A DNA stretch of 7,503 nt from contig JBAYZO010000070.1 in the NCBI GenBank assembly GCA_041672465.1, positions 1 to 7,503 of the forward strand. The letters run 5' to 3'. The first letter of the stretch is position 1. The number at the start of each line of letters is the position of its first letter. The notes under the pieces were generated by a model. That model was not told where the DNA came from. It was given only the letters and a program-made list of their open reading frames with translations, and made no database searches. This document shows, one piece after another, positions 1-7,200 of the stretch. This DNA is from UBA1206 sp041672465. Its GTDB lineage: Bacteria > Bacillota > Clostridia > Oscillospirales > CAG-382. The position numbers and the translations under genes were made by a program.

Positions 1-1
1 C

Positions 2-3000
2 GCGAAACTGTATACATATAACACTTCGAACAGAACGCTTACTCCCGCCACTTCCATTTCCACCTCAAGCACATATTATTGCGTTGTGTTGACCCCTGTG
101 ATCGGCACTCATTACCTGCTTTACATTTCGGGTTCGTCTCTTTCGGTCCAGCCCATCGCGCTGACTCAAAGCGGGCAAAACCTTGTCGCTTCGTCTGATC
201 TGTCAAATAACTATCAATTTGCGGCTGCGCAGAGCGGTTCAAACTATCGTTTGGTCTCCCGCTCGTCCTCTTCAAGATACCTCGCATATAACGCCACCAC
301 AAGGGTGTTTTCCTCCGGGTCCAGCAACTATAACTGGAGAGTCAACAGTCAGTCAGAATTATTATACAGCGGGAACCCGTCCGGCACTTCTTTTACCTTT
401 GGCGACGGAAACATATATCTTTATAAGCATTCCGGCACCCAGTTTACCCGCGCTGAAACCCTTACCGCGGGGGGGACATACGCCGCGGTTATGAGAGAGA
501 GCGGCAGCGGCAATTACCTTTTGATCGGTTATTCGGGGTCTGAATTAACCCTTACGCTGCTCGGAACTTCGCTCCCCGCGAGCATACCCCAAGCAAATGT
601 CTCTTTGGATAAAAGGCTGTCGCCGCAGGAGGGCGGATATGGCGTTCACCTTGGGTTTGAGGGAACCAACCTGTTTATCAGCCTTTCGGTGAGCGGGGAT
701 TTCGAGCTTGCCTCGGGGAAAACCACAGAGCTTAGATACCTCGACAACAAGCTTTACACCGTTACAAACTCGCCCGCGCCGCTTGAATTTATCAGAACGT
801 CAAACGGCACAGCTATTACGTTTGCGGGGTCATTCTCGGCAGGCACCGCTATCCCGGAGGCGTGGTTTTACGAGGCTGTTCCAAACGGCAGCGGCGGCTT
901 TACGCTTACAAAATTAGAATCCACCGAGCTCGCGGATGGAAAAGATGTAATAATACTCCTCTCCTACAGCAACGGTTACCGCGCCATAAACCGAAACGGC
1001 GCTAATATAAATTTGGCAACGGTAAACGCTTCGCTTTCAAACGCCACCGCCAACATGGTGTGGCGGTATGAAAACGGAACTCTGAGTTTTATGGACGGCT
1101 CAGTGAAAAAATACCTCCGCCGCGCTGCGAGCGGGCTTGTTATCGGCAGTGATAAAGACATTGAATTTTTCAGCTTTAACTACGCGACATACGCGTTTAC
1201 GGCAAACACATCTGATGTGACCTCGCTTTATATCTTCCGTGTGGACCAAAGCTCGGAAGTCGACGAAGTCACCGACCTTGACAGCATGCTGTCGAGCAAG
1301 GCAAGGCTTATCCCCACCATAAGCCTTCTCGAATCGAGCAAATATATAGTGGTGGCTAAAGTCACCCTGCCCGAAAACGAGGATAAATATTATTCGCTGG
1401 GAATGATGAACACAAACACCACTTTGTCGTTGGATATCACCGACGTTATGCGGCGGTCGGACGAGGGCAAGGGGATAGTGCTGTTCGACGCCGCCGTATG
1501 GGAACAGCGCGGGAGCGACACTCGGCTTGTGTTTGACAACTTCGGCTTTGGCGGGGATGACGGGTACAACCTGCTCACCGGAGCGAGGGGCGGGCGCGAC
1601 AGTATGGAAGTGGTGGTGGAATATAACGAAACCTTCCCCGCCGGACAAAGTCTTGACGATTACACTTGGCGGGCGTATACATTTGAAGACGGATCGCACT
1701 TGTTCGGGTTTACCGAGGACGACGGCGAGACGCGAAATATTTTCTATCTGTTCTTTGACTTTAACGAGCTTAAATTTAAGCTCACCACATCTTTTGTGAC
1801 GGCAAAAAACCAGTATTCATACGTCAGCCTTTACCAGCTCGGCGAAAAAACCACCATACAGCCCGAATTCAAGACATCCGTTATAAAAACCGACGACTCG
1901 GGGGTTATTATCTCATACCCGATAAATATCGCCGAAACCGAAAGCGACCTCAAAACCTATTCCTCCTCGGGGAGCGAGGATCTTAACGGCGAGTATCTGA
2001 TAATAGCGGAGCTCGGGCAAAACTACTACGCGCTAACGCTTGATGAAAACAGCCGCCTCTCTTATGTCGACGTCGCGCCGTATTTCAGCGGCAACTACAG
2101 CCTTGACGCCGAGGGGCGCTATTGTCTTTCCTTTAACCACTCTTATGTGTGGCAGCAGACAAACATTATCATATCGGGGGCGGAAAATCCCTCTCTGGTG
2201 TTTAAAAATGCCCAAACCGGAGCGAGCCTTGGCGGCGGCGCGAACTATCACTATGATTTCGCCGAAAATCAGCTCTACACCGCGAACGGAATCGACCCCT
2301 ACCTTGTGTTTGACCCCGACGGCGGTTTTTCATATGGCGCGGGAATGTCGGAAATAAAGCTGTTTTTATATCAGCTCGGCGAGAGCGGCGTGGAGTTTAG
2401 CGGCACCGGCACGCTTAACTATACCTATTACAGCATCCCGCTCGGGGTGGACGCCTCCTCCGGCGTGGATTTCACAAGGTTCAGCTTTAATAAAAAGCAC
2501 TTGGGCGAACTCATCAGCTTTGCGGCGGGGGAAAACGACCTTATAGAAAAATCTCTCGGCTGGCGGCAAAGCGAGGGGGTTAATCTCGCGGAAATTACAA
2601 GCTCGGTGATCTTCGCGAAAGGCATTTCATACGACGGCGGCTCCGACGACCCGGCGCTTGATTTCGCCGGCGAGTTTGTGCAAAATCAAACGCCGTTCGC
2701 GGTAACCGACGAGCTTACGGGCGACACCATGGCGGGGGTGTTTAACTACCTAGCGCCGAAAGGCTCCGCGTCGTTTGTCATAAGCGAGGCAAGCCCCCAA
2801 AAACCCGTCTTTGTAAACCTTGTGGCGAGCACGGAGTTTGACAACCTTTTAAACAATCCCGATTACCTTAGATTTTTATGCCTTTGGAAAGTGGGGGAGC
2901 TTGACTTTGAAAACGGGCTTGTCACCCCGCTGAAAAAATATACCGGCGCGTCGGGCGGCAGGGACGCCGTCGACTACGCCTACACGCTGGCCCAAAAGCT

Positions 3001-4033
3001 GAACACCCCCGATTACGCCATCCCGCTCCCCAACCTTTACGGGAGCGAGGCGAGCAAGGCTTCATACGCCAGAGTTGACGGCGACGACTATATTCTGAGT
3101 TCGGGCGAGTACAACGAATGTCTTATAGCCCACACGTTTGTAATAACAAAGCCGGGGCTCTATTATCTCGGCGCGAACTACGGCTCGGTAGCGTTTTCAT
3201 ATATCTCAATCGACAACATAGCGGAGGGAGAGACCGACAGCGGAATTTCCTCCGGGGCGCAGCTCAGCATTGACTTTTGTTACGGCAGCCTTGACACCGA
3301 GACGGCTTTCGCGTTTGCCGCGGAAAATTCCGACGAGGTGCTCAGCGACCTTTGCTATGTGGGGAGCGAGGGCTATTTCCACAGCCAAATCTTCCCGGCG
3401 TTTGTTTCGGGCAACGGTCATAACCTTACCGACGGCCTTGATATGCGGGTGGTAAGGGTGTATGACGATGAAGAAGACGTCTCGCGCGTTTTGGTTCAAA
3501 CCTTCACAAACAAGCGCCTTTCGGGCGGGATAGTTTACTCGAACAACAACACGCTTTTCCAGCGGCAAAAGCAAAAGGTGACTTTCGGCGTGTACGCGGA
3601 GGGGCTTTCCGTCTCCCCGCACTCGCTGGGCGGAGCGTTTTTCTGGACAGCCGTAAGCAGTGACGGCGATGACGCCGAACTGTTTACTCTCTTTACCTCC
3701 TATAACGCGGGGGGAGTTGAGAAAAACTTTTTCCTCGGCTCTTATGAAGACGATTTAAACCCCTCTCCTGTTCCCATGCTTATCTACACCGGAAAGCATT
3801 TTTGGCAGTGTCAGGACGGGCTTCTTATTAACGAAGACGGCTTATACCTCACTTATTCGGGTTCGGCTCTCGGTCTTTCCGCTTCGCCGGAAAACGGAAT
3901 TCAGGTTTTTTCCGTCGAGGCCGGGGTGACAAGCCTTGCCGGCTCGTTTGAGAACGGCAAGAGTTATATCTTGGTGACTTTAGATTTGTCGACCATGGTG
4001 AGCGTTTCGCCGGACGCGGATATTTCGGATTAA
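2..4033 (+). CDS. Large repeat-containing, probably secreted or surface protein of unknown function (3' part only)
   Basis: The frame is open from base 2 to the TAA at 4031-4033, giving 1,343 visible residues. A GTG at 86 could be called as a start, but it has no ribosome binding site, and the in-frame codons before it encode AKLYTYN..., which matches the end of an internal repeat unit. The gene therefore begins left of the window. Visible residues 1 to about 800 form degenerate repeats of roughly 120-200 residues, with aromatic closing strands near residues 3, 140, 289, 409, 610 and 789. Residues about 805-1258 are a divergent region, and about 1259-1343 form a final repeat-like unit. The protein is rich in Ser, Gly, Tyr, Asn and Asp, with few Cys. 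I see no membrane helix, LPXTG, dockerin or catalytic motif. Family knowledge: beta-rich arrays of this style occur in large secreted Clostridia proteins. An adhesive or glycan-binding role is inference only. Base and codon use resemble rpoB, so recent transfer is not suggested. Confidence 0.93.
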   Translation, partial: AKLYTYNTSNRTLTPATSISTSSTYYCVVLTPVIGTHYLLYISGSSLSVQPIALTQSGQNLVASSDLSNNYQFAAAQSGSNYRLVSRSSSSRYLAYNATTRVFSSGSSNYNWRVNSQSELLYSGNPSGTSFTFGDGNIYLYKHSGTQFTRAETLTAGGTYAAVMRESGSGNYLLIGYSGSELTLTLLGTSLPASIPQANVSLDKRLSPQEGGYGVHLGFEGTNLFISLSVSGDFELASGKTTELRYLDNKLYTVTNSPAPLEFIRTSNGTAITFAGSFSAGTAIPEAWFYEAVPNGSGGFTLTKLESTELADGKDVIILLSYSNGYRAINRNGANINLATVNASLSNATANMVWRYENGTLSFMDGSVKKYLRRAASGLVIGSDKDIEFFSFNYATYAFTANTSDVTSLYIFRVDQSSEVDEVTDLDSMLSSKARLIPTISLLESSKYIVVAKVTLPENEDKYYSLGMMNTNTTLSLDITDVMRRSDEGKGIVLFDAAVWEQRGSDTRLVFDNFGFGGDDGYNLLTGARGGRDSMEVVVEYNETFPAGQSLDDYTWRAYTFEDGSHLFGFTEDDGETRNIFYLFFDFNELKFKLTTSFVTAKNQYSYVSLYQLGEKTTIQPEFKTSVIKTDDSGVIISYPINIAETESDLKTYSSSGSEDLNGEYLIIAELGQNYYALTLDENSRLSYVDVAPYFSGNYSLDAEGRYCLSFNHSYVWQQTNIIISGAENPSLVFKNAQTGASLGGGANYHYDFAENQLYTANGIDPYLVFDPDGGFSYGAGMSEIKLFLYQLGESGVEFSGTGTLNYTYYSIPLGVDASSGVDFTRFSFNKKHLGELISFAAGENDLIEKSLGWRQSEGVNLAEITSSVIFAKGISYDGGSDDPALDFAGEFVQNQTPFAVTDELTGDTMAGVFNYLAPKGSASFVISEASPQKPVFVNLVASTEFDNLLNNPDYLRFLCLWKVGELDFENGLVTPLKKYTGASGGRDAVDYAYTLAQKLNTPDYAIPLPNLYGSEASKASYARVDGDDYILSSGEYNECLIAHTFVITKPGLYYLGANYGSVAFSYISIDNIAEGETDSGISSGAQLSIDFCYGSLDTETAFAFAAENSDEVLSDLCYVGSEGYFHSQIFPAFVSGNGHNLTDGLDMRVVRVYDDEEDVSRVLVQTFTNKRLSGGIVYSNNNTLFQRQKQKVTFGVYAEGLSVSPHSLGGAFFWTAVSSDGDDAELFTLFTSYNAGGVEKNFFLGSYEDDLNPSPVPMLIYTGKHFWQCQDGLLINEDGLYLTYSGSALGLSASPENGIQVFSVEAGVTSLAGSFENGKSYILVTLDLSTMVSVSPDADISD
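65..2413 (+). repeat. Degenerate protein-level tandem repeat array within the large CDS
   Basis: At least five successive units can be read by eye. Openings are TYYCVVLTP (from about 74), TYAAVMRE (about 476), DVIILLSY (about 944), KYIVVAKV (about 1343) and EYLIIAEL (about 1991). Closings are IYLYK (413-427), AWFYEAV (about 860-880), SLYIFRV (about 1223-1243), VSLYQLGE (1823-1846) and LFLYQLGE (2360-2383); the partial KLYTYN at 5-22 closes an earlier unit lying mostly outside the window. Between opening and closing, units usually have a short G/N-x-YLL or YYAL strand, a Trp-containing strand (NWRV, MVWRY, YTWRAY, YVWQQ) and a YL-hydrophobic strand. Closing motifs are 120-201 residues apart, so the units vary in length. 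Conservation is at protein level only; the DNA shows no long identical copies, which argues for old duplications. The pattern is compatible with a beta-trefoil-like or beta-sandwich fold, but that is inference. Confidence 0.6.
2414..3775 (+). other. Divergent, non-repeat region of the large CDS
   Basis: After the second LYQLGE motif the repeat rhythm is lost for about 450 residues. This part begins LNYTYYSIPLG, contains acidic and hydrophobic strands, and includes a stretch with a short helical look (GGRDAVDYAYTLAQKL, about 2954-3001). A segment around 3139-3212 reads F-V-I-T-K-P-G-L-YYLGA-x-YGSVAFSYISID. It resembles the strand-turn-strand of a beta-sandwich module in secreted proteins, in which a 'KPG-x-YYLG' turn is followed by a paired strand. 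I cannot assign a named domain. Isolated Cys residues (FLCLW, NECLIAH, DFCYGSL, SDLCYVG) are not arranged as a metal site. The region may contain two or three separate small domains. Confidence 0.4.
3776..4030 (+). other. C-terminal repeat-like unit of the large CDS, no visible anchor
   Basis: The last 85 residues return to the repeat pattern: MLIYTGKHFW and GLLINEDG, then GLYLTYSGSALGLS, the closing-type strand IQVFSVEAG (3899-3925), and an opening-type strand NGKSYILVTLDLS that begins another unit but stops after about 20 residues (ends ADISD). The protein thus ends in a truncated unit. There is no LPXTG motif, hydrophobic helix, basic tail, dockerin or choline-binding repeat here. If the protein is surface-held, the anchor must lie in the missing N-terminal part or be non-covalent; otherwise it is released. 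Confidence 0.5.
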
Positions 4034-4076
4034 AACAACTTTTTCCCGGAAAATTCAATATTTACAAAAAAAGCAC

Positions 4077-4105
4077 TTGACAACGGCTTGCAAAAGTGAT
4101 AATAT
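4077..4105 (+). promoter_or_regulatory. Probable housekeeping (sigma-A/sigma-70 type) promoter for rpoB
   Basis: A perfect -35 box TTGACA (4077-4082) is followed by a 17-base spacer and TAATAT (4100-4105). A TG at 4097-4098, one base before the -10, makes it an extended -10. A perfect TATAAT also exists at 4103-4108, but its 20-base spacing to the -35 is too long to prefer. Transcription would start near 4111-4114, leaving a leader of about 105-108 bases before the rpoB ATG. The promoter lies 44 bases after the stop of the upstream gene, so rpoB expression need not depend on readthrough. Confidence 0.75.
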
Positions 4106-4111
4106 AATAAA

Positions 4112-4144
4112 CTGCACTAAATTGCCCGTAGTGGAGCTTTTTTT
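4112..4144 (+). terminator. Hairpin plus T-tract: possible terminator of the upstream gene or rpoB leader attenuator
   Basis: CTGCACTA (4112-4119) pairs with TAGTGGAG (4129-4136) as five plus two base pairs around one G-G mismatch, with a 9-base loop. One C then precedes seven T's (4138-4144). The shape is that of a weak intrinsic terminator. It lies just past the predicted rpoB start point, so it could stop transcripts arriving from the large upstream gene, or cause early termination of rpoB transcripts after about 30 bases. The stem is short and AT-containing, so chance is possible. No better terminator is seen between 4034 and 4076. Confidence 0.35.
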
Positions 4145-4202
4145 GATTTGTTTTAATTAAGATAACATGAAAAGTTTACATAAAATTAGCAAAGGGCGGC
4201 TA

Positions 4203-4208
4203 AAGGAG
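4203..4208 (+). promoter_or_regulatory. Shine-Dalgarno sequence of rpoB
   Basis: AAGGAG lies 10 bases before the ATG at 4219, a strong match to the 16S rRNA 3' end in a slightly long but workable spacing. It supports this ATG as the rpoB start. The TGA of a 14-codon mini-ORF (4209-4211) directly follows it. Confidence 0.85.
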
Positions 4209-4218
4209 TGAACGGTTA

Positions 4219-7200
4219 ATGGTCAAGACCTGCTATCTCGGCAAACGCGAAAGAAAGTCTTTTTCCAAAAATGATGAAGTTCTTGAAATGCCGAACCTAA
4301 TAGAGGTTCAAAAAAAGTCGTTCCGTGATTTCGTGGAACGCGGCGTTAAGGAAGTGCTCGACGATTTTTCACCCATGACGGACTATTCCGGCAACTTGGT
4401 CATAGATTTCGTCGATTTTAATTTGTCCGGACCGCCCAAATACTCGATCATGGAGTGTAAGGAAAGGGACGTAAACTACGCGGTTCCCTTTAAGGTGAGG
4501 GTAAGGCTTACCAACAAAGTCACCGAAGAGGTAAAAGAGCAGGAAATTTATATGGGGGATTTCCCCATTATGACCGACAGCGGGACCTTTATAATTAACG
4601 GCGCCGAACGGGTTATCGTGTCTCAGATAGTCCGCTCGCCGGGTATTTATTACGACAAGCTTGACGACAAGTCCGGCAAGCATCTCTTTTCGGCAACGAC
4701 AATACCCTACCGCGGCGCTTGGCTTGAATATGAAACCGACTCATCCGATATTTTTTATGTCAGAATAGATAAAAACCGCAAAATCCCCGTCACCGTCCTG
4801 CTGCGGGCGCTGGGTCTTGGGGAGAGCAGGGATATTGTGGGGCTTTTTGGGGAGAACGAAAGGCTTATCAACGCCACGCTTGAAAAAGACCTTATGCCGC
4901 AGGAAGCTGAAAAATACCCAGGCAGCAGCCCGCGCGACGAGGCGCTCAAAGAGATTTGCCGCCGTCTCCGCCCGGGGGACCCCCCCGTGGTCGATTCCGC
5001 GCTGACTTTAATAAGAAATTTATTTTTTGATCCCAAAAGATATGATATTTCCCCGGTCGGCAGATATAAGTTCAACAAAAAGCTTTCCATAGCCCGCCGA
5101 ATTGAGGGTCACGCTTTGGCGGAGCATATAGCCGACCCGCTCACGGGCGAGATATTATTTGAAAAAGGGCATAAATTAAACCGCGAGGACGCCGAAAAAA
5201 TTGAAAACCACGGCGTTTGGTCGGCTTATATTGACGTTGAAGAGGACGAGCAATTCTACCAGATAAAAGTTTTCTCAAACAAAATGGTGGACGCATCGGC
5301 AATTTGCGGCTATTCAAACGAAGAGCTCGGGCTTGACGAAAAAGTCAGCGTCGACGTGCTGTTTGAAATCCTCGCCGCCGTCGGCAAAAAGGATCTTCCG
5401 GCGCTGAAAGACGCCATCGCCGCGCGGATTGACGAGCTTGTGCCGAAATCCATTTCTGTCGACGATATTTACGCCTCCGTCAACTATCTTATAAACTTAT
5501 CCCATGGCGTGGGCAACACGGATGACATTGACCATCTCGGAAACCGCCGCCTCCGCTCGGTGGGGGAACTCCTCCTCCAGCACCTGCGGGTTGGTTTTTC
5601 AAGAATGGACAAAATCGTCAAGGAAAAAATGACCACTCAGGATATCGAGACCATCACCCCGCAATCGCTTATCAACATTCGGCCGATCGTATCCGTGGTG
5701 CGCGACTTTTTCGGCTCTTCGCCGCTCTCGCAGTTTATGGATCAAGCTAACCCATTGTCGGAACTCACCCATAAAAGGCGGCTTTCGGCACTGGGACCGG
5801 GGGGGCTTTCAAGAGACAGGGCGTCCTTTGAGGTCCGCGACGTGCACTACACCCATTACGGCAGGGTCTGCCCCATTGAAACCCCCGAAGGGCCGAATAT
5901 CGGCCTTATATCCTGCCTTGCCACCTATGCCCGGATCAACCGCTTCGGATTTATTGAGGCGCCTTACAGGATAGTTAAAAACGGTATCGTGACAAACGAA
6001 ATCAAATATATAACCGCCGACGAGGAAGACGAGTATATTGTCGCCACCGCCAACGAGCTTATTGACGAAAACGGCGGGTTTGCCGAAAAAAAGGTTATCG
6101 CCCGCCACAAGGACGGTATCGGCGAATATGAGCCGACAGAGATTGACTTAATGGATGTATCGGCGAAAATGGTCGTGTCGGTCGCCACGGCGATGATTCC
6201 GTTTTTGGAAAACGACGACAACACCAGAGCGCTTATGGGTTCCAACATGCAAAAGCAGGCCGTTCCGCTTATGATAAACGAAACGCCCCTTATCGCCACC
6301 GGCATGGAATATAAAGCCGCGCTCGACTCGGGCGTTGTGGTTGTCTGCCGCGAGGATGGGATAGTCCAGAGCGTCACCGCCGACGAAGTCATTGTCAGGC
6401 TTGACAGCGGCAGGAACGATTCCTATAAGCTTGTCAAATTCAAAAGGTCAAATCAGGGTACCTGCATAAATCAAAAGCCCGTTGTGGAAAAAGGCCAAAG
6501 GGTTAAGGCCGGCGATATCATTGCCGACGGCCCCGCCACCGACAACGGGGAAGTCGCGCTCGGCAAAAACGTGCTTATCGGGTTTATGACTTGGGAAGGC
6601 TATAACTATGAAGACGCCGTTTTATTAAACGAGCGCCTTGTGAGGGACGACGTCTACACCTCAATACATATTGAGGAGTATTATTGCGAGTCCCGCGACA
6701 CAAAACTCGGCCCCGAGGAAATCACGAGAGACATCCCCAACGTGGGCGAAGACATGCTCCGCGATCTTGACGAGTACGGTGTGGTTTCAATAGGCTCAGA
6801 GGTGAGAGCCGGCGATATTCTTGTCGGCAAAGTCACCCCGAAGGGCGAAACCGAACTGACCAGCGAAGAGCGGCTGCTCAGGGCAATCTTCGGCGAAAAA
6901 GCCCGCGAGGTCAGGGACACGTCGCTTCGTCTCCCCCACGGCGAATCGGGAATAGTCGTCGACACAAAGGTGTTCTCAAGGGATACCTGCGACGTTCTCC
7001 AGCCCGGCATAATTAAATGCGTGCGGGTGTATGTGGCGCAAAAGCGCAAGATTTCAGTCGGCGACAAAATGGCCGGCCGCCACGGCAACAAAGGCGTTAT
7101 TTCGCGTATTCTCCCGTCGGAGGATATGCCCTTCTTGGCTGACGGCACCCCGCTCGACGTGGTGCTTAACCCGCTGGGCGTGCCTTCCCGAATGAATATC

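Larger units (their letters stand above)
4034..4218 (+). other. Intergenic region / rpoB leader
   Basis: This 185-base, AT-rich gap holds the rpoB promoter, the hairpin with T-tract and the Shine-Dalgarno sequence listed separately. The stretch 4138-4193 is strongly A/T rich with no further clear structure. There is no rplL (ribosomal protein L7/L12) remnant and no tRNA. A mini-ORF, ATG at 4167 to TGA at 4209-4211, encodes MKSLHKISKGRLKE but has no convincing ribosome binding site. Confidence 0.8.

Noticed and set aside
468..476. Seven-G run in the large gene as a possible sequencing slip or phase-variation tract
   Set aside because: The same frame carries repeat motifs on both sides (IYLYK before, TYAAVM after) and the tract is short, so neither an error nor phase variation is supported.
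1100..1699. A roughly 200-codon open frame on the minus strand inside the large gene, plus several shorter ones (for example 3206-3622)
   Set aside because: They mirror the codon pattern of the + strand gene, lack ribosome binding sites, and their translations show no recognisable domain.
2290..2340. Asp/Gly-rich stretch (FDPDGGFSYG) as a dockerin or calcium-binding repeat
   Set aside because: The spacing of a dockerin EF-hand-like loop and its following helix are absent, and only one such stretch is present.
4039..4054. Short palindrome TTTTCCCGGAAAA just after the upstream stop codon, as a terminator
   Set aside because: A stem of about five mostly A-T pairs with a 3-base loop and no following T-run is too weak; it could equally be chance.
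4971..4987. G-run and C-run in rpoB as a possible frameshift or slippage site
   Set aside because: The frame through it encodes the conserved RPGDPP motif and continues correctly on both sides, so there is no frameshift.
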